Shown piece by piece: positions 1 through 6,913 of a DNA stretch of 19,725 nucleotides. The position numbers and the translations under genes are program-made. The DNA comes from an uncultured Peptoniphilus sp. (GTDB taxonomy: Bacteria; Bacillota; Clostridia; Tissierellales; Peptoniphilaceae), in NCBI GenBank assembly GCA_946999425.1, contig CAMQDG010000024.1, positions 1-19,725 of the forward strand. Direction: 5' to 3'. Position 1 is the first letter of the stretch, and every line of letters begins with the position of its first letter. The notes under the pieces are model-generated. The model was not told the origin of the DNA. It searched no databases and worked only from the letters and a program-made list of their open reading frames with translations.

Positions 1-55
1 GGATACTTAACACCAAGCTAATTGGAAACAAGATTATTTTTATTATCCATCTCAT
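1..55 (-). CDS. Partial small membrane protein, CD1845-like (ICE gene), N-terminus only
   Basis: An ATG at 55-53 is preceded by a perfect GGAGGG Shine-Dalgarno five bases upstream (66-61) and opens a frame that runs off the window. The 18 visible residues read MRWIIKIILFPISLVLSI, a positively charged start followed by a hydrophobic segment, so a membrane protein is likely. From memory this matches the N-terminus of the CD1845-family small membrane proteins carried by clostridial conjugative elements; this is recollection, not a search. It starts only 18 bases after the stop of the extended rlmD and shares its direction, so it is probably read from the same transcript. It supports the view that an integrated conjugative element begins here. 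With so few residues, any short hydrophobic protein remains possible. Confidence 0.6.
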   Translation of the reverse strand, partial: MRWIIKIILFPISLVLSI

Positions 56-382
56 AAATACCCTCCATTTCTTTTAAATCATTTTAAAATGCCTTAAAGC
101 ATCCATGATGGCTTCCTCTTTTTCCGGTGTGCATTGTGGAATAACCTGTTTCTCTTTTTTCGATTTGTTATAATGCTCCCTCAGTTTAATTCCGCATTTC
201 TTTTTTATCTGAGCAATATATAGTGTAGGTACTTTTAATCCAAATTTATTCCAAACATATTCTTTGATTTGAGCATATGTTGCCTTGCTTTCAGCACTTG
301 TCAAATCAAGCTCATCCAGCTTAATTTCAACATCTATATGCTTATCGACATCGAGTTTGGACAAAAGTGCTACCGTCTCCAC
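1..382. mobile_element. Terminal end of a probable ICE integrated in the 3' end of rlmD
   Basis: Seen: the RlmD frame continues for about 93 codons after its normal family end, and a CD1845-like gene follows within 20 bases. Known: the 3' end of rlmD/rumA (around the codons for His-Val-Glu-Thr) is a recurrent integration site for ICEs of Firmicutes, and such elements often rebuild the coding end of the target. Inferred: the crossover lies near 371-385, the His408-Val412 codons, and everything to the left is element DNA. The integrase, the bulk of the element and the other attachment site are outside the window, so the exact core sequence and element family cannot be fixed. Confidence 0.55.
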
Positions 383-1606
383 ATGACTTGAGTGGGCAAA
401 CATGTCTATGGGCATTACTTTTTCTACTTTATATTTTTCTTTTAATATTTTTAAATCTCTTGCTTGGGTTGATGGGTTACAGGATATATAGCTTATTTTT
501 TCTGGTTCAAGTTTTAAGAGCCTTTCTAAGACTGTTTTTTCTACTCCGCTTCTTGGCGGGTCAAGTATGACTTTGTTATAGACTTTTTCTTCTGTTATTT
601 TGTCTATTATGTTTTCTACTTTTCCTGATATGAATCTTGCGTTTTTTATTTGATTTTCTTCGGCATTTTTTCTTGCGTCTTCTACTGCTTCTTCTACTTG
701 TTCTACTCCCAATACTTCTTCTACTTTGTCTGCAAGGCTTAGGCTTATGGTTCCTATGCCTGAATATAGGTCAAGGACTTTGTCTTTTTTTTCTAAGTTA
801 AGATTTTCGATTGCTTTTTTATATAGGTTTTCTACTTGTCTTGGGTTTACTTGAAAAAAGCTTTGGGGTGAAAGCTGATATTTTATGTTAAATATTTTGT
901 CTTCCAGACTTTTTTGTCCATATATGTGTTTGAATTTTTGTCCGTAGTGATATTTTGATGATTTATTTATGTTTTCATAAATGCTTACCACGTTTAATTC
1001 CAAGAGTTCATTTATTATATTGTTGAGTTTTTTTATGGGACTATCTGCTACCATTATGACCATTGCTTGGTTTTTGTAGTTTGTTCTTATGCCCAGGGTT
1101 TTTATGTTTGTAGTTTTTGCAAATTTTTGGAAAATTTTGAGTATGTCGTTTCCTATTTCTTTTTGTATTATGCATTCTTTTATTTCTACTATTTTTTTTG
1201 TTTTTCCTGAGTAGAGTCCGATTTTTCCATCTTCTATTTTAAATTGCATGTTGTTTCTGTAGTGAAGGTTGTCTTCCATGCCCAATATTTCTTCTATTTC
1301 CGTCTCTATTTTTCCTATTCTTAAGAGATTATTTCTTACTTTTTCTCTTTTCCATTCAAGTTCTTTTTTATAGTCGGTTTCCATTAGAGGACATCCACCA
1401 CATTCTTTGCTGTAGGGGCAGGGACTTTTTACACGAAAAATAGAGGGCTTTATTATCTTATTTATTTGCCCTCTTTTTATTTTTCCTGAGTTTATTATTT
1501 TATAGTCTACTAGGTCTTCTATGACTCCTCCGTCTAAGAAAACTGGTTCTTCTTCTTTTACTAGTCCAAAGCCCTTGTGGTCATAGTCAATTATTTTTCC
1601 TATCAA
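74..1606 (-). CDS. rlmD: 23S rRNA (uracil-C5)-methyltransferase, RlmD type, with ICE-derived C-terminal extension
   Basis: SAM-dependent RNA methyltransferase making 5-methyluridine in 23S rRNA (U1939 in the E. coli enzyme; U747 or both in some Firmicutes, so the exact target is uncertain). A TRAM-like RNA-binding region covers about residues 1-55. The 4Fe-4S ligands are Cys63, Cys69, Cys72 and Cys145. The SAM motif LDLYSGIGT is at 278-286, DPPRSG at 349-354, the nucleophile Cys376 sits in SCNPST, and the general base Glu410 in HVET. Homologues normally end about residue 417; here 93 more residues follow, rich in Lys and Glu and ending HFKMI. The start is TTG at 1606, chosen because it overlaps the stop of cvfB as TTGA and has an AAGGTGG ribosome site about ten bases upstream. 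Third gene of an operon with orf203 and cvfB. All catalytic residues precede the extension, so activity is expected. Confidence 0.93.
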   Translation of the reverse strand: MIGKIIDYDHKGFGLVKEEEPVFLDGGVIEDLVDYKIINSGKIKRGQINKIIKPSIFRVKSPCPYSKECGGCPLMETDYKKELEWKREKVRNNLLRIGKIETEIEEILGMEDNLHYRNNMQFKIEDGKIGLYSGKTKKIVEIKECIIQKEIGNDILKIFQKFAKTTNIKTLGIRTNYKNQAMVIMVADSPIKKLNNIINELLELNVVSIYENINKSSKYHYGQKFKHIYGQKSLEDKIFNIKYQLSPQSFFQVNPRQVENLYKKAIENLNLEKKDKVLDLYSGIGTISLSLADKVEEVLGVEQVEEAVEDARKNAEENQIKNARFISGKVENIIDKITEEKVYNKVILDPPRSGVEKTVLERLLKLEPEKISYISCNPSTQARDLKILKEKYKVEKVMPIDMFAHSSHVETVALLSKLDVDKHIDVEIKLDELDLTSAESKATYAQIKEYVWNKFGLKVPTLYIAQIKKKCGIKLREHYNKSKKEKQVIPQCTPEKEEAIMDALRHFKMI

Positions 1607-2421
1607 TCTCTTAATACCACCTTTTCAGGATATAAGTCTACAAATTCATTTTTATAAAGATGTCCCAAGGCTCTTTTAAATGCGGATTTTGATAAGCCTG
1701 TGATTTTTTTTATTTCTTCTGATTTCGACTTGTCTCCTAAGTTTAAAGTTCCGCCATTTTCTTTTATGAGTTTTAATATTTCGTCTGCGTCTGCTCCTAT
1801 TTGCTTATAGGCTTTTTCTCTTATGGTAAGGGTGATTTTTTTATCTCTTAGTATTCTTTGTACCCTTGCTTCTATGGTGTCTCCTATTCTGTAGGCGCCC
1901 TTTAACTCTTCTTGAGGTATAAATCCATCATATTTATTTTCTATGGCTACAAAAGCCCCTAGACCTCTCTCAAGGGCATATATTGTTCCCTCTACTATGT
2001 CGTTTACTTTATAATGATCGTTTCTTAAAAGATGGTCTCCAAGTTTCATTGTTATGCATAGACGATCTCTGTCAACGTACATATAGAAAAGACATTTTTC
2101 TCCTACTCTTATTCTACCCATTACTTCTTTGTAAGGAAGAAATATATCTTTTTCAAGTCCCATGTCTGCAAAATATCCTACTTTTGATTTTGCAACTATT
2201 TCCAGTTCTTTTATCTGACCTACTTCTATTTTTGTTTGTCTTTTTGTTGCTATAAGTCTGTCTTTTGAGTCTTTGTAAATAAATACATTTACTTGATCAT
2301 TTTCTTTTAAGTCTTCTATTTCTTTTTTAGGCAGCAATACTTCTTCTTGTCCGTCACTTAAGTAGGCTCCCTGTTCTTTTATTCTTGTTACTTTTAAGTT
2401 TTGTCTTTGACCTAATTTCAT
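1603..2421 (-). CDS. cvfB: CvfB-family S1 RNA-binding protein
   Basis: Cytoplasmic RNA-binding protein of the CvfB/YitL family (272 residues, usual length near 280-300), linked in staphylococci to virulence-gene expression; here only RNA binding can be assumed. The fold expected from the family is three S1-like OB domains, about residues 1-62, 67-128 and 140-201, followed by a winged helix from about 209 to the end. The visible signs are repeated beta-strand blocks closing on Lys/Arg-rich strands, with the typical third-S1 phrase GAFVAIENKYDGFIP at 155-169, and ITGLSKSAFKRALGHLYK at 240-257 as the DNA/RNA recognition helix region. The start ATG overlaps the stop of orf203 (ATGA) and has a GGAGGAAAA ribosome site. 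Its stop overlaps the TTG start of rlmD, so the three genes are translationally coupled. Confidence 0.88.
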   Translation of the reverse strand: MKLGQRQNLKVTRIKEQGAYLSDGQEEVLLPKKEIEDLKENDQVNVFIYKDSKDRLIATKRQTKIEVGQIKELEIVAKSKVGYFADMGLEKDIFLPYKEVMGRIRVGEKCLFYMYVDRDRLCITMKLGDHLLRNDHYKVNDIVEGTIYALERGLGAFVAIENKYDGFIPQEELKGAYRIGDTIEARVQRILRDKKITLTIREKAYKQIGADADEILKLIKENGGTLNLGDKSKSEEIKKITGLSKSAFKRALGHLYKNEFVDLYPEKVVLRD

Positions 2422-3029
2422 TTTTCCTCCATTTTTTCCACAATTTTGCTCCCGTAGGAAAAGGTGTTTTCTTTATAATATTCCATGGCTGCAAAATATA
2501 AGTCCGTAGGTTTAAGTACAAGTAAGCTGTAATAGGTAAAATCCGGAAATGTTCCGTATTCATATATAAGTTCAATTAAGGCTTCTTTTTGACTTAAGTC
2601 AAAATATCTGCTCAAAAGTATGGCAAATTTTACTGTTTCTACTTGCCTTGCTTGTCTTAATAAGTTTGTTGCAAGACCCGAGAGTCTGTTTTCATCAAAA
2701 TAATCTTCTCTAAAAACATGGTATTGAAAACCGTCCATAGTTTCTAAAGCTCTGTGATTTTTAAAAAATTCGTCTATTTTTTTTAAGGAATCTTCTTTTT
2801 TTAAATAGTAATCATCTAAAGCAAGGTTAAGTTCAGTGGTGTTTTTTTGCTCTACTTTTATATTGCCCGTCAGGATTTTATATTCATATTCTCCGTAGTC
2901 ATATCCCTTATAATCGTTGTTATTTGGAAATTTTAATTTATAATCTTCTGCATTTTCTGCAGCTTTAAGCTCGTAGTAAATTGACGGAAGTTCTGTATTC
3001 TTTTTTAATTTTTTAAAAATTTTAAACAT
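2418..3029 (-). CDS. Hypothetical protein, 203 residues, first gene of the cvfB-rlmD operon
   Basis: I do not recognise this family. The product is soluble by appearance: no signal peptide or membrane segment. It begins with a very basic patch (MFKIFKKLKKN), then a region rich in Tyr, Asp and Asn (residues 18-55), then mainly helical-looking sequence rich in Leu, Glu and Lys, with a Tyr/Phe-rich part near 165-190. No catalytic motif or metal-binding cluster stands out. The start ATG at 3029 has a GGAGG site five bases away and a candidate extended -10 promoter just upstream. Its stop overlaps the cvfB start as ATGA, so it is translationally coupled to an RNA-binding protein and an rRNA methylase. 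That suggests, but does not show, a role in ribosome or RNA metabolism. Confidence 0.8.
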   Translation of the reverse strand: MFKIFKKLKKNTELPSIYYELKAAENAEDYKLKFPNNNDYKGYDYGEYEYKILTGNIKVEQKNTTELNLALDDYYLKKEDSLKKIDEFFKNHRALETMDGFQYHVFREDYFDENRLSGLATNLLRQARQVETVKFAILLSRYFDLSQKEALIELIYEYGTFPDFTYYSLLVLKPTDLYFAAMEYYKENTFSYGSKIVEKMEEK

Positions 3030-3044
3030 TTTTCCTCCGCCTAT

Positions 3045-3053
3045 ATTTTATCA
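3045..3053 (-). promoter_or_regulatory. Candidate extended -10 promoter for orf203-cvfB-rlmD
   Basis: On the minus strand TGATAAAAT (3053-3045) is an extended -10 element. The -35 region is only T-rich. The box ends six bases before the GGAGG ribosome site at 3038-3034, so the transcript would start close to the site itself. Confidence 0.5.
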
Positions 3054-3069
3054 TATTATTGAAACTTAA

Positions 3070-3097
3070 AAAACTTCCACATTGCTGAGGAAGTTTT
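3070..3097 (-). terminator. Intrinsic terminator after pyrG
   Basis: A perfect 9-bp inverted repeat (AAAACTTCC / GGAAGTTTT) encloses a 10-base loop. Read on the minus strand it lies six bases past the pyrG stop and ends in a run of six T. It separates the glnA-pyrG unit from the orf203 operon. Confidence 0.85.
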
Positions 3098-3103
3098 AAT
3101 GTT

Positions 3104-4711
3104 TTATTTATTTTTTTTGTTTTCCAAGGATGCTTTTACAAATCCTTTAAATAAGGGGTGGGGATTGTTTGGTCTTGATTTAAATTCTGGATGGAATTGA
3201 CAAGCTACATAATATGGGTGGTCTTTAAGTTCAATTATTTCCACTAAATCTAAATCTTCATTAATTCCACTGAAAACAACTCCGGCTCTACGCATTTCTC
3301 CTTTATATTTATTGTTAAATTCATATCTGTGTCTGTGTCTTTCTAAAATTTTTTCTTCTTTATAAAGTTGTCTTGCTTTTGTGCCTTCTTCAGTTACACA
3401 GGGGTAGTCTCCCAGTCTCATGGTACCGCCTAAGTTTTCCAAATTTTTTTGTGAGTCCATTAAATCTATTATTGGATAGGGTGTTCCTGCGTCAACTTCT
3501 GTTGTATGAGCATCTCTAAAACCAAGAGCATTTCTGGCAATTTCTATTAGGGCAATTTGCATTCCCAAACAAATTCCGAAATAAGGTATCTTTTTATCTC
3601 TTGCATATTTACTTGCAATCATCATGCCTTCCAAGCCTCTTGAACCGAAACCGCCCGGCACAATTATACCATCAACATTTTTAAAGAATTCTTCTGCATT
3701 TTCTTCTGTAATGTCTTCTGAGTTTATCCATTTAATATGAACATTTGCTCCCATATCCCAGCCTGCATCTAAGAGGGCTTGGTTTACTGAAAGATAAGCG
3801 TCATGTAAGGCTACATATTTTCCTACAAGGGCAATATTTACATCCTTGTCGCTCTTTTTAAATCTTTCAACCATCTTGCCCCAATCGCCATTTGATTCTG
3901 GTTGCTTAGTTAGGTCCAATTTTCTTAAAATGTATTGGTCAAGTCCGTTTTTATGAAATACTAATGGTACTTCATAAATTAAATCAACATTTTCTGATTG
4001 AACTATTGCTTTTACTGGAACATCGCAAAATAGGGAGATTTTATTTTTTATGGAGTCTGTTATTTCTCCGTCGCTTCTTACTATTATTACGTTTGTTTTT
4101 ATTCCGTTACTCATAAGCTCTTTAAAAGAGTGTTGGGTTGGTTTTGTTTTAAGTTCATCTGACCCTGGTATTTGGGGAACTAAAACTGTATGAACAAATA
4201 ATACATCTTCCTTTTTATTTTCTGCATGAATTTGTCTTATGGCTTCTAAAAATGGTAGAGATTCTATATCTCCTACGGTTCCTCCAATTTCAGTTATTAC
4301 TATGTCTGCTCCCGATTCTTTCGCTGCCTTATAAACTGAATTTTTAATTTCATCTGTTATATGAGGGATTACTTGAACTGTATGGCCTTCATAATCTCCG
4401 CGCCTTTCCTTCTCAATTACTTTTGAATAAACTTTTCCTGTTGTTATACTTGCTCTTTTTGTAAGTTCTTCATCAATAAATCTTTCATAGTGTCCAAGAT
4501 CAAGGTCTGTTTCTGCTCCGTCTTTTGTTACGAAAACTTCTCCATGTTGATAGGGACTCATTGTTCCCGGATCAATGTTTATATATGGGTCAAATTTTTG
4601 CATAAAAACTGAAAGTCCCCTATCTTTTAACAATCTTCCTATGCTTGCGGCACTTATTCCCTTTCCGATTCCTGAAACAACACCGCCTGTTACAAAAATA
4701 AATTTAGCCAT
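3104..4711 (-). CDS. pyrG: CTP synthase, glutamine hydrolysing
   Basis: Converts UTP to CTP using ATP and the amide of glutamine; cytosolic, last step of pyrimidine nucleotide synthesis. The N-terminal synthase domain starts with the diagnostic TGGVVSGIGKGI (8-19) and carries EIGGTVGDIES at 141-151. The C-terminal class I amidotransferase domain begins near 292 and shows GGFGSRG (353-359), the nucleophile Cys381 in FGICLGMQ, and the His507/Glu509 pair in HPEF. The length of 535 residues is the usual one and all catalytic residues are present. The start ATG at 4711 has an AAGGAG site. It begins nine bases after the stop of the glutamine synthetase gene with no promoter between, so the glutamine maker and a glutamine user are co-transcribed. 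A strong terminator follows. Confidence 0.98.
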   Translation of the reverse strand: MAKFIFVTGGVVSGIGKGISAASIGRLLKDRGLSVFMQKFDPYINIDPGTMSPYQHGEVFVTKDGAETDLDLGHYERFIDEELTKRASITTGKVYSKVIEKERRGDYEGHTVQVIPHITDEIKNSVYKAAKESGADIVITEIGGTVGDIESLPFLEAIRQIHAENKKEDVLFVHTVLVPQIPGSDELKTKPTQHSFKELMSNGIKTNVIIVRSDGEITDSIKNKISLFCDVPVKAIVQSENVDLIYEVPLVFHKNGLDQYILRKLDLTKQPESNGDWGKMVERFKKSDKDVNIALVGKYVALHDAYLSVNQALLDAGWDMGANVHIKWINSEDITEENAEEFFKNVDGIIVPGGFGSRGLEGMMIASKYARDKKIPYFGICLGMQIALIEIARNALGFRDAHTTEVDAGTPYPIIDLMDSQKNLENLGGTMRLGDYPCVTEEGTKARQLYKEEKILERHRHRYEFNNKYKGEMRRAGVVFSGINEDLDLVEIIELKDHPYYVACQFHPEFKSRPNNPHPLFKGFVKASLENKKNK

Positions 4712-4720
4712 TTTTACTCC

Positions 4721-6781
4721 TTAATTTAATGAATTGAACATATCTTCATAGCTTGGAAGAGTCCAATTTTTCCTGCTCACTTCTTCTTCTAAATTATCAC
4801 ATATTTCTCTAACTTTTCTCAAACTTTTTACAGTATTTTCTTCTAAAAATTTTGCTCTTTTGAAAGTATCTTTTATGGTTTCTGAATGTTTATAATCACT
4901 TGTAAAAATTTCCATTTCTGAAAATAATCTAAGTAACAGTTCATTTAATTTATCCAGTCTCTTTTTTAAATATGAATTTTCAAGACCTGATAGGGCTTCT
5001 TTAGTATCCTTTATTTCTGCTAAAACTCCTGGTATTATATCTTTTTTTACCATATGAATCATGGTTCTTGCTTCAAGGGAATGATATTTTACTAAATCTT
5101 CAAATTGCACTTCATAAATTGCCTTAATTTCTTTTTCTGAAAGTATTCCAGATTCTGCAAAAATTCTTTGACAACCGTCTTCTTTAGCTCCTATTAAGGC
5201 ATCAAAAAGTCTTTTATAATCTTTAAGTCCCCTTTTCTTTGCTTCTTCTTTCCAAGAATCTCCATAATTATCTCCCCCATATACTACTCTTCCATGGTCT
5301 CGCATAATTTGGCTTACAATTTTTAAGGCTTCTTCTTTTAAATCTTTCTCTTCAACTTTTTCCAATTTATCTGCTATTTTTCTTAGGGAAAGACCTATTG
5401 CACAGTTTAAAATTATATTAATATCAGCTGGAGTTTTTGAAGAGCCCAACATTCTAAATTCAAATTTATTACCTGTAAAGGCTATGGGAGATGTACGATT
5501 TCTGTCTGATGCGTCAACTTGAACTTCTCCCAAGGCATAAACCTTCATTTTATCTCTTTTCTCCTTTAGGGGAGTTTTATAAGCTATGGAATTAAAAAGT
5601 TCTTCCAAATCTTTACCTAAGAATATAGAAAGTATTGCAGGAGGTGCTTCATTTCCCCCTAACCTATAATCATTTGAAGGACTTGATGAACAAATCCTTA
5701 AAAGGGCACTGTAGTTATCTGTTGCTTCTATTAAGGCTGAAACAAACAAGAGGAATATATAATTTTCCCTTGGATTCTTTCCTGGATCAAAACAATTTAA
5801 GCCGTAGTTTGTGGTTATAGAATAATTATTGTGTTTTCCGCTTCCATTTACCCCATCAAAGGGCTTTTCGTGTAAAAGGCATACCATATCATTATCAAGA
5901 GCTGTTTGCTTTAAAATATTCATAATAAGAAGATTGTCATCAACTGCTATATGAACATTTTCAAAAAGACTTGCAAGTTCAAATTGACATGGTGCAGCTT
6001 CATTGTGTTCTGTTTTCCCATAGATTCCAAGAGCCCACAATTTTTCATTTACCTCTTCAAAAAATTTTTGAACTCTTTTTGGTATAACTCCAAAGTAATG
6101 ATCGTCTTGCTCCTGCATTTTCGGAGCTTTTGCCCCTATTATAGTCCTGCCTGAAGTTTTTAAATCACTTCTTTTTTCATAAAGGTCTTTATCTATTAAG
6201 AAAAATTCCTGTTCCAGTCCAACTTTAACTCTCATCCTGTAACAGTACTTATTTTTTTCAAATAAATTTACAACCCTTGAGCCTTCTTGAGATAAAATAT
6301 TTACAGATTTTAAAAGAGGAAATCTCTTGTCTAAAATTTCTCCATTATATGAAACAAAAATTGAAGGTATGTATAACACCTTATCAATTATAAAAGAATT
6401 TGCCGAAGGGTCCCAATAAGTATAACCTCTTGCTTCAAATGTGGATCTCATCCCTCCTGAGGGAAAACTTGATGCGTCAGGCTCACTTTTTAAAAGTTCC
6501 TTTCCTGAAAATTTATAAATAGGTTCCTGATTTATATTTCTGTCTAAAAAGGCTTCTTGTTTTTTTGCCGTTTGTCCGTTTAAAGGTTGAAACCAATGGC
6601 TGTAATGAGTTGCGCCTTTTTTTATTGCCCAATTTTTCATATCGTGGGCTATTGCTTCTGCTGTTTCAATATCTAAATCTTCTTTTAGTCTTACTGCTTC
6701 TTTCCATTTTGTGTAGACTGATTCAGATAAAGTTTCTTTCATCATTTTTTTATTAAATGTGTGTATTCCGAATTTTTCCAT
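4721..6781 (-). CDS. glnA: Type III glutamine synthetase (GlnN family)
   Basis: ATP-dependent ligation of ammonium to glutamate, the main entry of ammonium in many anaerobes. At 686 residues it fits the large type III (GSIII) class rather than type I (about 450-470). Visible catalytic motifs are GLEQEFF (188-194), EHNEAAPCQFE (258-268), NGSGKHNN (312-319) and GGNEAPPAILSIFLG (375-389). The long C-terminal part, rich in charged helices, is typical of GSIII. The frame is open a further 15 codons upstream (to 6826), but I chose the ATG at 6781: it has GGAGG with normal spacing, and the extra residues would be encoded by the terminator hairpin. A strong promoter lies about 75-105 bases upstream and a terminator-like hairpin sits in the leader, so expression may be set by conditional termination. 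Gene symbol could equally be glnN. Confidence 0.95.
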   Translation of the reverse strand: MEKFGIHTFNKKMMKETLSESVYTKWKEAVRLKEDLDIETAEAIAHDMKNWAIKKGATHYSHWFQPLNGQTAKKQEAFLDRNINQEPIYKFSGKELLKSEPDASSFPSGGMRSTFEARGYTYWDPSANSFIIDKVLYIPSIFVSYNGEILDKRFPLLKSVNILSQEGSRVVNLFEKNKYCYRMRVKVGLEQEFFLIDKDLYEKRSDLKTSGRTIIGAKAPKMQEQDDHYFGVIPKRVQKFFEEVNEKLWALGIYGKTEHNEAAPCQFELASLFENVHIAVDDNLLIMNILKQTALDNDMVCLLHEKPFDGVNGSGKHNNYSITTNYGLNCFDPGKNPRENYIFLLFVSALIEATDNYSALLRICSSSPSNDYRLGGNEAPPAILSIFLGKDLEELFNSIAYKTPLKEKRDKMKVYALGEVQVDASDRNRTSPIAFTGNKFEFRMLGSSKTPADINIILNCAIGLSLRKIADKLEKVEEKDLKEEALKIVSQIMRDHGRVVYGGDNYGDSWKEEAKKRGLKDYKRLFDALIGAKEDGCQRIFAESGILSEKEIKAIYEVQFEDLVKYHSLEARTMIHMVKKDIIPGVLAEIKDTKEALSGLENSYLKKRLDKLNELLLRLFSEMEIFTSDYKHSETIKDTFKRAKFLEENTVKSLRKVREICDNLEEEVSRKNWTLPSYEDMFNSLN

Positions 6782-6803
6782 TTTGCCTCCAAAAAATAAA
6801 AAA

Positions 6804-6827
6804 ATTGGCAAAAAATATTTTGCCAAT
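6804..6827 (-). terminator. Terminator-like hairpin in the glnA leader, downstream of tsaD
   Basis: Perfect 10-bp inverted repeat (ATTGGCAAAA / TTTTGCCAAT) with a 4-base loop. On the minus strand it is followed by seven T, one A and six T, then directly by the glnA ribosome site. It can end the tsaEB-rimI-tsaD transcript, but it also lies downstream of the likely glnA promoter, so it could act as an attenuator for glnA. Confidence 0.8.
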
Positions 6828-6855
6828 ATGAAAAAAAACTATGGTGTTTTCTTTT

Positions 6856-6884
6856 ATTTTATTTTTTATCTTCTTTTATGTCAA
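6856..6884 (-). promoter_or_regulatory. Sigma-A type promoter for glnA-pyrG
   Basis: On the minus strand a consensus -35 TTGACA (6884-6879), a 17-base spacer and a -10 TAAAAT (6861-6856) fit the main-sigma promoter very well. Transcription would begin near 6849, giving a leader of roughly 68 bases that contains the hairpin at 6804-6827. It lies between the tsaD stop and glnA. Confidence 0.8.
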
Positions 6885-6913
6885 TAGGTTTTGCATTAAT
6901 AGAAAAAATAATT

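Noticed and set aside
2354..2575. Minus-strand 73-residue frame overlapping cvfB and orf203
   Set aside because: It lies across the overlap of two well-supported genes in another frame and has no ribosome site or family resemblance.
6782..6826. Longer start for glutamine synthetase, adding 15 hydrophobic residues
   Set aside because: The added codons come from the terminator-like hairpin and its T tail and have no ribosome site, while the ATG at 6781 has a perfect GGAGG. The apparent signal-like peptide is a by-product.
6804..6849. ANTAR-type two-hairpin antiterminator in the glnA leader
   Set aside because: The first hairpin has a six-base loop starting with A (ACCATA), but its fourth base is A, not the required G, and the second stem closes to a four-base loop. 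The known rule is not met.
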